Positions 1 to 8,309 of a stretch of DNA of 64,000 nucleotides are shown here, piece after piece. The notes below the pieces were generated by a model. It had not been told where the DNA came from. It did not search any database and worked only from the letters and a program-made list of their open reading frames with translations. Source of the DNA: 3107 sp001483205 (GTDB lineage: Bacteria; Pseudomonadota; Alphaproteobacteria; Rhodobacterales; Rhodobacteraceae); NCBI GenBank assembly GCA_964291375.2, contig OZ219809.1, forward strand, positions 1,984,001 through 2,048,000, written 5' to 3'. Each line of letters opens with the position of its first letter. Within the stretch, counting starts at the first letter, position 1. A program made the translations under genes and the position numbers.

Positions 1-143
1 CTGATTGCCGCGACGGTCTCCTGCGCGGCCTCTTCCGCCGTCGCATAGTGAACCGCCACGTCATGGCCGCGCTCTGCCAGCCGGATGGCCATTGACCGGC
101 CAAGCCTGCGCGCCGCCCCTGTCACCAATGCCCTTTTGCTCAT
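1..143 (-). CDS. SDR-family oxidoreductase, N-terminal fragment
   Basis: This is the first 47 codons of a short-chain dehydrogenase/reductase running off the left edge. The peptide begins MSKRALVTGAARRLGRSMAI, a Rossmann-fold cofactor site of the TGxxxxxG type. It continues with a segment reading AERGHDVAVHYATAEE, the second strand that sets NAD(P) preference in this family. Arginines in the glycine loop (AARRLG) resemble pteridine-reductase-like and FabG-like members, but the catalytic Tyr-Lys motif lies outside the window. It follows the antiporter gene in the same direction after a 13-nt gap, so co-transcription is possible. The substrate cannot be inferred. Confidence 0.75.
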   Translation of the reverse strand, partial: MSKRALVTGAARRLGRSMAIRLAERGHDVAVHYATAEEAAQETVAAI

Positions 144-156
144 CGCGCGCCCTTTC

Positions 157-1152
157 TCAGTGCAGGACGGTGAAGATATAGACCCCATATAACAGGCACA
201 GCACCGCCCCCCAGCGTTTCGTCAGATCACGCCCCAGAAAGACGAACGGGGCCAGCAACAGCGACGCGCCCAGCATCACCCACAGATCGAAGTTCAGAAA
301 CGAGTCATCGACGGGAATCTGGCCGACAAAACTTGCCAGACCGATAATCGCCAACAGGTTGAACATGTTGGAACCGATGACATTGCCCAGCGCCACCTCT
401 GCCTGACGGCGGAGCGCCGCCATCACGGTTGTTGCCAGTTCGGGCAGAGAGGTGCCAAGCGCAACCATGGTCAGGCCGATGGCGGTTTCGCTGACCCCGA
501 ATATGCGGGCGATATTGACCGACCCGTCCACCAGCAGATCGGCCCCCAGCGGCAGCCCGGCCAGCCCCAGCACCATATAAAGGCCGATTCTGAACCCGCT
601 CATGTCCGGGTCCGCGCCCTCGACCTGCTCTTCCGGGTCATCGGGCGGGGGCGCGCCGGTGTTGGCGGGGGTGCCAACCTCACCCGCCTTCTGCCCGTTG
701 CGATGGGCGCGCGCCTCGATGACCTGATCGGCGATCAGCAGCGCCAGAACGGTCAGCAGAATCGCCCCATGCACCCGGGTGATCGGGCCAAGCGCCGCAA
801 GGCCGATGAACAGGACACTGGCCAGGATCATATAGATATAGGTCTTGCGGGTGTTGCATTCGCCCGAATGCAGGCCGGAAATCAGCGCCGGTGCACCAAG
901 GACCAGCAGAATATTCGCCGTGTTTGACCCCACCACATTGCCAAGCGCGATGCCGGGGGCGTGTTCGAGCACCGCCTGAATAGCAATCAGCAGTTCCGGG
1001 GCCGAGGTGCCGAAAGCAACGATGGTCAGGCTGACAATCAGCGCCGGAATGCCCAGCCGCAGCGACAGGTTGACCGCGCCGCGCACCAGCAAATCGCCCG
1101 ACAGGATCAGGATCAGCAGGCCCAGACCCGCATATATCCAGTCCATCGGCAT
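157..1152 (-). CDS. Calcium/sodium antiporter, CaCA family (YrbG-like)
   Basis: This is a 331-residue inner-membrane cation/Ca2+ exchanger. The two alpha-repeats that form the ion path are clear. The first carries GTSAPEL and GNVVGSN near residues 48-78; the second carries GTSLPEL and GNVIGSNMFN near residues 235-262. Each half has about five hydrophobic segments, joined by a hydrophilic loop rich in Pro, Asp and Glu at about residues 150-185, as in YrbG-type exchangers. The start ATG lies one base after the stop of the 59-residue zinc-ribbon gene, which itself abuts sppA, so the three minus-strand genes look like one operon. Family assignment is firm; the transported ion is inferred from the family. 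Confidence 0.92.
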   Translation of the reverse strand: MPMDWIYAGLGLLILILSGDLLVRGAVNLSLRLGIPALIVSLTIVAFGTSAPELLIAIQAVLEHAPGIALGNVVGSNTANILLVLGAPALISGLHSGECNTRKTYIYMILASVLFIGLAALGPITRVHGAILLTVLALLIADQVIEARAHRNGQKAGEVGTPANTGAPPPDDPEEQVEGADPDMSGFRIGLYMVLGLAGLPLGADLLVDGSVNIARIFGVSETAIGLTMVALGTSLPELATTVMAALRRQAEVALGNVIGSNMFNLLAIIGLASFVGQIPVDDSFLNFDLWVMLGASLLLAPFVFLGRDLTKRWGAVLCLLYGVYIFTVLH

Positions 1153-1153
1153 C

Positions 1154-1333
1154 TCACCCCCTGTCCCCGCCGCCGCAGTCGCAGGGGCCGCGGCCCAGCC
1201 GGGGGCGTCCGCAGTGCGGGCAGGGGCGGGTCTTCAGCCGCCCCCGTCCCTTCCGTCCGGGCAACCGCAGGCGGCCGAACATGGCCAGAACGCCCATGGC
1301 GATCAGGAACAGGATGACGATCTTGACGATCAT
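1154..1333 (-). CDS. Small membrane-anchored zinc-ribbon protein (59 aa)
   Basis: This short gene lies between sppA and the antiporter. It encodes 59 residues: a hydrophobic helix at about residues 3-20 (MIVKIVILFLIAMGVLAMFG), then a basic stretch (RLRLPGRKGRGR), then a CPHCG-x8-CDCGG region that looks like a minimal treble-clef or zinc ribbon. The ATG immediately follows the sppA stop codon with no spacer, and its own stop ends one base before the antiporter start. That packing strongly suggests a real, translationally coupled gene. I do not know its function. The architecture suggests a cytoplasmic metal-binding tail on a single-pass membrane anchor. Confidence 0.8.
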   Translation of the reverse strand: MIVKIVILFLIAMGVLAMFGRLRLPGRKGRGRLKTRPCPHCGRPRLGRGPCDCGGGDRG

Positions 1334-2134
1334 TCAGAGGCCGAAGCGCGCAAATTCCGCGCGTTCCTTCAGCTCCAGCAGCGCATCGGACAGAACGCGC
1401 GCGCCAAAGCGCTGAAACAGGCCGCGCTTTGGCCCGTAGACGCGAAACCGGGTCTTGTCGCCGTAGAGCTCCTTCATTTTCGGGGTCAGGTGCCCGACAC
1501 CATCGGCAAGCCCCTGTTCTATCGCCCGGCGACCCACCCAGAACTCGCCGGTAAAGGTGGTGTCATCGCCGTTCAGCCTGTGCGCGCGGCGGGCCGAGAC
1601 ATGGGATTTGAAATTTTCGTGGATATGCTCCAGCGCGGTTTTCAGCCGTTTCACGTCGCCCGGCTTTTCCGGCTGGAACGGATCAAGCATGGATTTTGCG
1701 TCGCCCGCGGTATGCACCCGGCGCGAAATCCCGTGGCGGCTGATGAAATCGTCCAGCCCGAAGCCCGAGGAAATCACGCCGATAGAACCGAGGATCGAAT
1801 TTTCATCGACCCAGATGTCGTCGGCGGCGCAGGCCAGCCAATACCCGCCCGAGGCGGCAACATCCTCGACAAAGGCGTGAACCGGGATGTTCCTGTCCTC
1901 TGCCAGCCGCCGGATGCGCGCCGCGATCAGCGAGGATTGCACCGGAGAGCCGCCGGGAGAGTTCAGAACCAGCGCCACCGCGTCGGGCTTGCCTTTTGTG
2001 AAAGCCTTTTCGATCAGGGGGGCAAGGCGGGCGTCATTCAGGTGGCCGCGGCTGCCGGACGCGATCACACCGGCAAGGCGGATGACGCCCACGGTCGGGC
2101 GGCGGTGTCTGAGGAACGGAATGCGGTGTTTCAT
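1334..2134 (-). CDS. Signal peptide peptidase SppA-like serine protease, S49 family
   Basis: This is a 266-residue single-domain S49 peptidase. The nucleophile serine sits in AASGGYW (Ser95) and the general-base lysine in AGDAKSM (Lys147), the Ser/Lys dyad of SppA and SohB enzymes. The core LNSPGGSP motif is at residues 58-64. Family members cleave membrane-embedded signal peptides and membrane proteins. The start at MKHRIPFLRH is chosen because the longer open frame to 2494 runs through a dispersed intergenic repeat and reads low-complexity Pro/Arg sequence. The length suits short S49 proteins that lack the duplicated domain of E. coli SppA. No N-terminal transmembrane helix is obvious. Confidence 0.9.
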   Translation of the reverse strand: MKHRIPFLRHRRPTVGVIRLAGVIASGSRGHLNDARLAPLIEKAFTKGKPDAVALVLNSPGGSPVQSSLIAARIRRLAEDRNIPVHAFVEDVAASGGYWLACAADDIWVDENSILGSIGVISSGFGLDDFISRHGISRRVHTAGDAKSMLDPFQPEKPGDVKRLKTALEHIHENFKSHVSARRAHRLNGDDTTFTGEFWVGRRAIEQGLADGVGHLTPKMKELYGDKTRFRVYGPKRGLFQRFGARVLSDALLELKERAEFARFGL

Positions 2135-2311
2135 GTGGTGCCATGTAGAGCGCGCCTCTGGCCGGGACAAGAGCCGGGGGTGAATCCGTGGCGGGTTTTG
2201 GTGGTTTGGGCGGGGTGCGGCCGGCTGATCGCGCCATTGCAGGCCGCGACTGCCCCTGCACGGGGGCGGGCAGGGGCAAGAACGCGACTCTCGGAAAAGA
2301 CCTCTATAACC

Positions 2312-2330
2312 TGACGCCCAAATTTTGAGA
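2312..2330 (+). repeat. Partial copy of the GACGCCCGGATTTTGAGTCC module
   Basis: A short stretch (ctgacgcccaaattttgag) directly precedes the long repeat at 2331. It matches the start of a module also seen at 10324, 12729 (reverse), 14562, 14957 (reverse), 26142, 37328 and 62806 (reverse). It is preceded by an isolated element end (aaaagacctctataac) at about 2295-2310. Confidence 0.7.
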
Positions 2331-2540
2331 GACCTCTGCATAATGGCGCAGCCGGGCAGCCGCCTGCCTGGGCGGGCGCTCTTCTTGAAAGTCCACATTG
2401 GCGATGGTCTTGCCATAAAGTCCATACGCTCCAACAGGCTGAAGCGTCTAGAGCGCCTGCCGGGGGGCAGGCAGGCGCTGCCCGGTGCAAGCACCGGGCG
2501 GACGGTTTGGTTGCCGATGCGCCATCATGCAAAGGCCTTT
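2331..2540 (+). repeat. Long-form modular intergenic repeat, copy 1 (about 210 bp)
   Basis: This is one of seven near full-length copies. It begins GACCTCTGCATAATGGCGCA and ends GCGCCATCATGCAAAGGCC, imperfect inverted ends of about 20 bp. The interior holds a GC-rich hairpin (gccgcctgcctgggcgggcgc), a conserved core around GTCCACATTGGCGATGGTCT, and two nested hairpins (gcgcctgccggggggcaggcaggcgc and cccggtgcaagcaccggg). It lies between the mobA-like stop and the sppA start. No target-site duplication is evident. Confidence 0.9.
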
Positions 2541-2556
2541 CCAAGCCGGGCCTTCC

Positions 2557-2620
2557 TGGGCTCCGCCCGTTCGGCCCTGAAACGGTCCACCGGACCGTTT
2601 CCAAGCCGGGCCTCACCCCC
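2557..2620 (+). repeat. Hairpin module with AAACGGTCC-ACC-GGACCGTTT, copy 1
   Basis: This is one of four copies (also 37397, 46006 reverse, 53919). It runs gggctccgcccgttcggccc, then a perfect 9-bp inverted repeat with a 3-nt loop, then gccgggcctcaccccc. The stop codon of the mobA-like gene (2613-2615, read on the minus strand) lies inside the module, so transcription of that gene ends in it. It could serve as a transcription terminator or 3' stabiliser, though it has only a short T run. Confidence 0.75.
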
Positions 2621-3218
2621 CGCGCCAGCGCTGCCAGTCCTGGGGGGTATCGAGATCAGTTCCCGCCCTCTGCCCCGGCAACCGCACAAGGCACACCTCA
2701 TCCGCCGCCCGCGTCAGCACCGCCCGCGCCCCCCGGTCGCCGCTCAGCCGGGCCAGACCACCAAAAAAGCGCCTGGGGAACAGGACGGGATGGCCGGGCA
2801 CCCCTTCCGCCGTTGCCGCGCGGCAAATCCGGCCTGTCTCTGCCCATGCCCGGATCAGCGCATTATAATCCCGCCCGGTCAGATCAGGCATATCGGCAAG
2901 CGCAACAATGACTGCCCCGGCCTGCCCGGACACAGCGTGAACCCCGACGCGGATCGAGGCCGCCATGCCCTCTGCCGCGCCCGGATTTTCGACAACCCTC
3001 ACCCCGAGCCCGTCAAGCGCCGCCCGTCGCCCGCTGCACCCCGCAGGCACGACCACATGCACCTGCCCGGCGTCTGAGGCCCGCGCCGCCCGCGCCACCC
3101 GGCGGATCAGGGCCTCGCCGCCCGCACTTTCAAGCAACTTGTCACGCCCGCCCATCCGCCGCGACGCCCCGGCCGCCAGCAGGATGATTTCGACCGCCCC
3201 CCGGCCCGCCATACCCAT
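2613..3218 (-). CDS. Molybdenum-cofactor-type nucleotidyltransferase (MobA/MocA-like)
   Basis: This is a 201-residue NTP transferase. The N-terminal nucleotide-binding loop reads LLAAGASRRMGGRDKLL (about residues 13-29), the signature of MobA, MocA and MobA-like cytidylyl/guanylyltransferases. ALADMPDL near residue 105 supplies the metal-binding aspartate. In this family the enzyme attaches CMP or GMP to molybdopterin. A substrate choice cannot be made from sequence alone, and no molybdoenzyme gene is adjacent; the CoxG-like gene at 17 kb is far away. The stop codon lies inside a repeated hairpin module. The gene ends 14 nt before the stop of the regulator upstream of it and is co-directional with it. 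Confidence 0.85.
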   Translation of the reverse strand: MGMAGRGAVEIILLAAGASRRMGGRDKLLESAGGEALIRRVARAARASDAGQVHVVVPAGCSGRRAALDGLGVRVVENPGAAEGMAASIRVGVHAVSGQAGAVIVALADMPDLTGRDYNALIRAWAETGRICRAATAEGVPGHPVLFPRRFFGGLARLSGDRGARAVLTRAADEVCLVRLPGQRAGTDLDTPQDWQRWRGG

Positions 3219-3232
3219 ACCCGCGCCCGCCT

Positions 3233-4216
3233 TCAGTTCCGCATCGCGCGCGGCGGCTTGCCGAACGTCCGGCGAAAGGCGCGGGTAAAGGCGCTGCTGT
3301 TCTCATACCCGCAGCGGGTCGCAACCTCGGCAATGCTCATCGACGACCCGCCGATCAGCCGCCGCCCCGCATCAAGCCTCAGCCGCTGATAGACCTGCCT
3401 TGGCGTGGCCCCGAGCGCCCGCCGAAAGCGGTTTTCCAACTGCCGCCGGGTGCATCCCGCGTAACTGGCCAGCATCCCGACCGTCAGCGGGTGCTCGATA
3501 TGGGCCGACATCCCGGCAATGGCCCGGGCGACGCGCACATCCCCGCCGATTGCCCGATCCGCGCCGCCATACCGCTCTGCCTCTGCAACGGTTCCGGTCC
3601 CTGCACCGGCCCCCGCCCCCGCCCCGGTCATCAGCAGGCTTGCAACCCCGGTGGCAACCGCCATCCCCAGATGCCGCCCGATCAGGCACAGCATCAGGTC
3701 GCAGGCAATGGCCGCACCCCCGGCGGTGATCCGGTCGCCGTCCTCGACCCAACGCTCGCGGCGCACGTCAATGTCGGGAAACGCCTCGGCAAAGGCGTCC
3801 AGTTCATCAAAATGAATGGTGGCACGGCGATTGTCGAGCAGCCCGGCCTCTGCCATCAGCCAGCTTCCGGTGTCAAAGCCCATGATGGCCCCGAAACGCC
3901 CGGCGGCGGCGCGAATGGCGCGCAGCGTCGCAGGCGTTGCATGGGCGCGCCAGTCATAGCTGGGCATCAGGATCAGCGCCTCGCCCGAAATCGCCCGATC
4001 AAGCGCCGCATCGGGCAGAATCCGCACCCCGCTGGAAGAGGTCACCACATCGCCGGTCACCGTGTGGACGCTCCACTCATAAGCCGGTTCGGAGACAAAA
4101 CCGTTTGCGGCGCGCAGCGGCTCCAGCGTGTTGGCAAAACAGTGGTTCGAGAAGCGGTCGAACAGCAGGATCGCGTATCGCCGCTTTCGGGGGTGTTTAT
4201 TTGTCCACTCCGGCAT
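3233..4216 (-). CDS. GlxA-family transcriptional regulator (DJ-1/PfpI domain plus AraC HTH)
   Basis: This protein has 327 residues. The first ~190 form a class I glutamine-amidotransferase-like (DJ-1/PfpI) sensor domain (YAILLFDRFSNHCFANTLEP; GAIMGFDTGSWLMAEAGLL). The last ~100 form an AraC double helix-turn-helix (LASYAGCTRRQLENRF and AEVATRCGYENSSAFTRAF). The family includes GbdR and CdhR, which sense betaine- and carnitine-derived compounds. It is divergent from the acyl-CoA dehydrogenase operon across about 78 bp and is its likely regulator. The start MPEWTNKHPR is taken because upstream sequence in this frame is antisense to the operon. An Ala/Gly-rich insert (GAGAGAGAGTGT) separates the domains. 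Confidence 0.9.
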   Translation of the reverse strand: MPEWTNKHPRKRRYAILLFDRFSNHCFANTLEPLRAANGFVSEPAYEWSVHTVTGDVVTSSSGVRILPDAALDRAISGEALILMPSYDWRAHATPATLRAIRAAAGRFGAIMGFDTGSWLMAEAGLLDNRRATIHFDELDAFAEAFPDIDVRRERWVEDGDRITAGGAAIACDLMLCLIGRHLGMAVATGVASLLMTGAGAGAGAGTGTVAEAERYGGADRAIGGDVRVARAIAGMSAHIEHPLTVGMLASYAGCTRRQLENRFRRALGATPRQVYQRLRLDAGRRLIGGSSMSIAEVATRCGYENSSAFTRAFRRTFGKPPRAMRN

Positions 4217-4294
4217 GATTTCTGACCGAACTGCATGATCCTCTGCCGCGACTTTCATACCCTTTCGCGCAACGGGGCGCAAAGGAAAGTCGTC

Positions 4295-5455
4295 ATGCGG
4301 TTTGGCCTGACCGAAGAGCAGGAGATGATCGTCACCACGGTCCGGCGTTTTGTCGAGACCGAAATCTATCCCCATGAGGAACAGGTCGAGCGGACCGGCG
4401 AGGTGCCCGCCGAAATTGCCGGGGCAATCCGGGCAAAAACCCTGGAACTGGGGTTTTACGCCTGCAACTTTCCCGAAAGCGTTGGCGGCGCGGGGCTGGG
4501 GCATGTCGATTTCGCCCTGGTCGAGCGCGAGCTTGGCAGGGGGTCGATGGCGCTGACCCATTTCTTCGGGCGGCCCCAGAACATCCTGATGGCGTGCCGG
4601 GACGATCAGACAGAGCGTTATCTGCTGCCCGCCGTGCGCGGCGAAAAGATGGACGCGCTGGCGATGACCGAACCCGAGGCCGGATCGGACGTGCGGGCGA
4701 TGAAATGTTCCGCGGTGCGCGATGGCGGTGATTGGGTGCTGAACGGCGTCAAGCATTTCATATCCGGCGCCGATCACGCGGATTTTTTCATCGTTTTCGT
4801 CGCCACCGGAGAGGATCAGACGCCGCGTGGCCCGAAAAAACGCATCACCACCTTTCTGGTTGATCGGGGCACACCGGGCTTTACCGTGCGTGATGGCTAT
4901 AGGTCCGTCAGCCATCGCGGCTACCGGAACATGATTCTGGAGTTTGACGAGTGCCGCCTGCCTGACGGGCAGGTGCTGGGTGAGGTCGATGGCGGCTTTG
5001 CGGTGATGAACGAATGGCTGTATGCGACGCGGATCACGGTTGCGGCGATGAGCGTGGGCCGCGCGCGGCGCTGTTTTGACCATGCGCTTGGCTATGCGGC
5101 GGAACGCAAACAGTTCGGTCAGAAAATCGGCAGGTTTCAGGGGGTGAGCTTTCAGCTTGCCGACATGATCACCGAAATTGACGCCGCCGATCTGCTGACC
5201 CTGATGGCCGCCTGGCGGCTGGATCAGGGCCTGCCCGCGAACCGGGAAATCGCCGGGGCAAAGCTCTATGCCACCGAAATGCTGGCGCGGGTGACGGACG
5301 CGACCCTGCAAATCCACGGCGGCATGGGGCTGATGAGCGACCTGCCGATTGAACGGTTCTGGCGGGATGCGCGGGTCGAACGCATCTGGGACGGCACCAG
5401 CGAGATTCAGCGCCACATCATCAGCCGTGAATTGCTGCGGCCACTGGGGGCGTAA
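4295..5455 (+). CDS. Acyl-CoA dehydrogenase
   Basis: This is a 386-residue flavoprotein of the acyl-CoA dehydrogenase family. It shows the FAD/substrate motif MTEPEAGSDVRAM (near residue 125), the middle beta domain, and the C-terminal helical domain with RKQFGQKIGRFQ and IHGGMGLM. At the C-terminus, IWDGTSEIQRHI has Asp366 where medium- and short-chain enzymes usually carry the catalytic glutamate (YEGTSxIQ). This may indicate altered chemistry or a base located elsewhere. The start at 4295 has a good ribosome site (aaaggaaag) 7-8 nt upstream. It is the first gene of a three-gene operon with an NDP-forming CoA ligase and a CaiD homologue, so a CaiA-like role on a betainyl-CoA is one possibility. 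Confidence 0.9.
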   Translation: MRFGLTEEQEMIVTTVRRFVETEIYPHEEQVERTGEVPAEIAGAIRAKTLELGFYACNFPESVGGAGLGHVDFALVERELGRGSMALTHFFGRPQNILMACRDDQTERYLLPAVRGEKMDALAMTEPEAGSDVRAMKCSAVRDGGDWVLNGVKHFISGADHADFFIVFVATGEDQTPRGPKKRITTFLVDRGTPGFTVRDGYRSVSHRGYRNMILEFDECRLPDGQVLGEVDGGFAVMNEWLYATRITVAAMSVGRARRCFDHALGYAAERKQFGQKIGRFQGVSFQLADMITEIDAADLLTLMAAWRLDQGLPANREIAGAKLYATEMLARVTDATLQIHGGMGLMSDLPIERFWRDARVERIWDGTSEIQRHIISRELLRPLGA

Positions 5456-5458
5456 GGC

Positions 5459-7504
5459 ATGGAGGGGCTTCGCAAACTCCTGCGCCCGGCGTCCGTGGCC
5501 ATCATCGGCGGCGGCGAGTGGGGGCGCAACGTCATCCGCAACAGCCGCGCCATTGGCTATGAGGGCGCGATCTGGCCGGTGCATCCGGTGCGGGACACGC
5601 TTGAGGGCGAAAAGACTTACCCGCGCATCGCTGATCTGCCGGGGGTGCCGGACGCGGCCTATATCGCCGTCAACCGGCATCTGACGATTGAGGCCGCGGG
5701 CGCGCTCTCGGCCATGGGCGCAGGCGGCGCGATCTGCCTTGCCAGCGGTTTTCGCGAGGCACGCGGCGAAGATGCCGGTGGCGCGGACCTGCAAGATGAC
5801 CTGCTGGCCGCCGCCGGGGACATGACCCTGATCGGGCCGAATTGCTATGGCTTTGTGAACTATCTGGACGGGGCCGCGCTCTGGCCAGATCAGCAGGGCG
5901 GCGCGCGGCTGACCAGCGGCGTCGCGATCATCAGCCAGTCCTCGAACATCGCCATGAATATCTCGATGCAGCGGCGCGGCCTGCCGATTGCCTATCTGGC
6001 GGCGGTGGGCAATCAGGCGCAGACCGGCCTGTCGGCGATTGGCGCGGCGATGCTGGCCGACCCGCACGTGACCGCGCTTGGCCTGCATATCGAGGGCATT
6101 GACGACCTGCGCGGGTTCGAGGCCCTTGCCGCCACCGCCCGCAATCTGGGCAAGCCGGTGGTTGCGCTCAAGGTCGGCAGGTCTGATCACGCGCAGGCGG
6201 CCACCCTGTCGCATACGGCGTCGCTGGCAGGCGGCGCGGCGGGGGCGCACGCCTTGCTCGCCCGTCTTGGCATCGCGCGGGCCGACAGCATCCCGGCGTT
6301 TCTGGAGGCGCTGAAGCTCTTGCATGTGGTCGGGCCGCTGAAATCGAACCGGATCGCGTCGATGTCATGTTCGGGCGGCGAGGCCAGCCTGATCGCCGAT
6401 ACCGCGCTCGGGGCAGAGGTGGCGTTTCCCGCCCTTTGCCCGACACAGCATGACGCCCTGCGCGCGGCCCTCGGCCCGATGGTGGCGCTGAGCAACCCGC
6501 TCGATTACCACACCTATATCTGGCGTGACGCCGGACGGCTGGGAGAAACCTTTACCGCGATGATGGACCCTAGCCTGGCGCTCGGGGTCATTATCCTTGA
6601 TTTCCCGCGCGAGGATCGTTGCACGGCCAAGGACTGGCGCCCGGTGATCACCGGGGCGGTGCGGGCACGGACAGAGCGCGCGGTGCCGATGGCGATTGTC
6701 GCGACGCTCCATGAAAACATGCCGGAAGAGGAAGCGCTGGACCTGCTGGCGGCGGGGATCGCCCCGTTGTGCGGTCTGGATGAGGCGATACGCGCGATTG
6801 AGGCGGCGGCCTGGCTGGGGCAATACCGCGCCGCTGCCAACCCCGCCGAACCGCTGTTGTTGCCCGCGCCGGTCTCCGATGGCCGGACCCTGAGCGAGGC
6901 AGAGGCAAAATCCGCCCTGTCCGCCCATGGGCTGCGGGTGCCGCAATCGGCAGTGGCGGACAGCCCGGCGGCGGCGGCACAGGCGGCGGCAACGCTCGGC
7001 TTTCCGGTGGCGCTGAAGGCACAGGGCATTGCCCACAAGACCGAGGCCGGGGCGGTTGCCCTGAACCTGATGACGCCGGGGGCGGTGCGCAAAGCCGCCA
7101 AAGCCATGCCGTCGGGGGGTGGCTTTCTGGTCGAGGAAATGATCGGCGGCGCGGCGGTCGAGCTGCTGATCGGCGTCGTGCTTGACCCGGCCCATGGCTA
7201 TGTGCTGACCCTTGCGGCGGGCGGGGTGCTGAGCGAACTCTTGCAGGACCGCGCCGCGCTGCTGGTTCCGGCCACGCGGGACCAGGTGGATCAGGCACTC
7301 GGTGGCCTGAAGATCAACCGCCTGCTGGCCGGGTATCGCGGTGCGGCGGCGGCGGACCGGGCGGCGATACTCGATGCGGTCATGGCGCTTCAGGCTTATG
7401 TGACGCAAAACCGGGGCCGGGTTGCAGAGGTCGAAATCAACCCGCTGCTCTGCGGGCCGGGGGGCGCGGTTGCCGCCGATGCCCTGATCGTGACAGGAGA
7501 GTGA
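5459..7504 (+). CDS. NDP-forming acyl/acetate-CoA ligase (fused alpha and beta subunits)
   Basis: This is a 681-residue acyl-CoA synthetase of the ADP-forming type, not the AMP-forming luciferase type. The N-terminal half (residues about 1-440) has the CoA-binding Rossmann domain (PASVAIIGGGEWGRNVIRN) and the succinyl-CoA-ligase-like domain with GPNCYGFVN. The C-terminal half (about 470-680) is an ATP-grasp domain (GFPVALKAQGIAHKTEAGAV; VEINPLLCGPGG). It starts three bases after the dehydrogenase stop, and its stop overlaps the ribosome site of the caiD gene. In context it probably activates the carboxylic acid that the neighbours then process as a CoA ester. The substrate is not determinable from sequence. 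Confidence 0.9.
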   Translation: MEGLRKLLRPASVAIIGGGEWGRNVIRNSRAIGYEGAIWPVHPVRDTLEGEKTYPRIADLPGVPDAAYIAVNRHLTIEAAGALSAMGAGGAICLASGFREARGEDAGGADLQDDLLAAAGDMTLIGPNCYGFVNYLDGAALWPDQQGGARLTSGVAIISQSSNIAMNISMQRRGLPIAYLAAVGNQAQTGLSAIGAAMLADPHVTALGLHIEGIDDLRGFEALAATARNLGKPVVALKVGRSDHAQAATLSHTASLAGGAAGAHALLARLGIARADSIPAFLEALKLLHVVGPLKSNRIASMSCSGGEASLIADTALGAEVAFPALCPTQHDALRAALGPMVALSNPLDYHTYIWRDAGRLGETFTAMMDPSLALGVIILDFPREDRCTAKDWRPVITGAVRARTERAVPMAIVATLHENMPEEEALDLLAAGIAPLCGLDEAIRAIEAAAWLGQYRAAANPAEPLLLPAPVSDGRTLSEAEAKSALSAHGLRVPQSAVADSPAAAAQAAATLGFPVALKAQGIAHKTEAGAVALNLMTPGAVRKAAKAMPSGGGFLVEEMIGGAAVELLIGVVLDPAHGYVLTLAAGGVLSELLQDRAALLVPATRDQVDQALGGLKINRLLAGYRGAAAADRAAILDAVMALQAYVTQNRGRVAEVEINPLLCGPGGAVAADALIVTGE

Positions 7505-7505
7505 G

Positions 7506-8291
7506 ATGACCGGAAATCCGATCAAAACCCGCCGCGAGGGGGGGATTCTGGAGGTCACCCTTGACCGGCCAAAGGCCAATGCGATTGACCTTGTGACCAG
7601 CCGGATCATGGGCGAGACCTTTCGCGCCTTTCGCGATGATGACGCCCTGCGGGTGGCGATCCTGCGGGCGGCGGGCGACAAGTTTTTCTGCCCCGGCTGG
7701 GATCTGAAGGCCGCCGCCGCGGGCGATGCGGTCAATGACGATTATGGTGTCGGCGGGTTTGGCGGCTTGCAGGAGCTGCCGCGCCTCAACAAGCCGGTGA
7801 TTGCAGCGGTGAATGGTATCTGCTGCGGCGGCGGGCTGGAGCTTGCCCTGAGCTGCGACCTGATCCTGGCGTCTGAAAATGCGACCTTTGCGTTGCCGGA
7901 AATCCGCTCCGGCACTGTGGCCGATGCGGCCTCGGTCAGGTTGCCCAAACGCATCCCCTATCATGTGGCGATGGACCTGCTGCTGACCGGGCGCTGGTTT
8001 GATGCTGCGGAGGCACTGCGCTGGGGGATCGTGCGCGAGGTGACGGCCCCCGATGCGCTGATGGGCAAGGCCTGGGAACTGGCGCGGTTGCTGGAAAGCG
8101 GCCCGCCGCTGGTTCAGGCGGCGATCAAGGAGATCGTGCGCGAGGCCGAGAGCAGGACGTTTCAGGACATGATGAACCGGATTGCGCGCGGGCAGTTGGA
8201 AACGGTCGAGAGGCTTTATGGCAGTGAGGATCAGCAGGAGGGCGCCCGGGCCTTTGCCGAAAAGCGCGATCCGGTGTGGAAGGGGCGGTAG
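7506..8291 (+). CDS. caiD: Enoyl-CoA hydratase family protein, CaiD-like (crotonobetainyl-CoA hydratase)
   Basis: This is a 261-residue crotonase-fold enzyme. From memory it is unusually close to E. coli CaiD along its length: an N-terminal ILEVTLDRPKANAID, GWDLKAAAAG, and the identical C-terminal ending FAEKRDPVWKGR. The two active-site glutamates correspond to Glu112 (GGGLELAL) and Glu132 (FALPEIRSG). CaiD interconverts crotonobetainyl-CoA and carnitinyl-CoA. Together with the ligase, dehydrogenase and GlxA/CdhR-type regulator this points to use of carnitine or a related hydroxy- or betaine acid, but CaiB and CaiC are not in the window. The symbol reflects similarity, not proven specificity. 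Confidence 0.8.
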   Translation: MTGNPIKTRREGGILEVTLDRPKANAIDLVTSRIMGETFRAFRDDDALRVAILRAAGDKFFCPGWDLKAAAAGDAVNDDYGVGGFGGLQELPRLNKPVIAAVNGICCGGGLELALSCDLILASENATFALPEIRSGTVADAASVRLPKRIPYHVAMDLLLTGRWFDAAEALRWGIVREVTAPDALMGKAWELARLLESGPPLVQAAIKEIVREAESRTFQDMMNRIARGQLETVERLYGSEDQQEGARAFAEKRDPVWKGR

Positions 8292-8309
8292 GGGGTGCTG
8301 TCTGCAAGA

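Noticed and set aside
2135..2494. N-terminal extension of the SppA-like protease
   Set aside because: The open frame runs through a dispersed repeat found in many other gaps. The protease domain starts at 2134 with normal length.
3233..6325. A 1030-residue minus-strand protein
   Set aside because: Only the first part (3233-4216) is a real regulator. The rest is antisense to the acyl-CoA dehydrogenase and CoA ligase and is His/Arg/Gln-rich shadow sequence.
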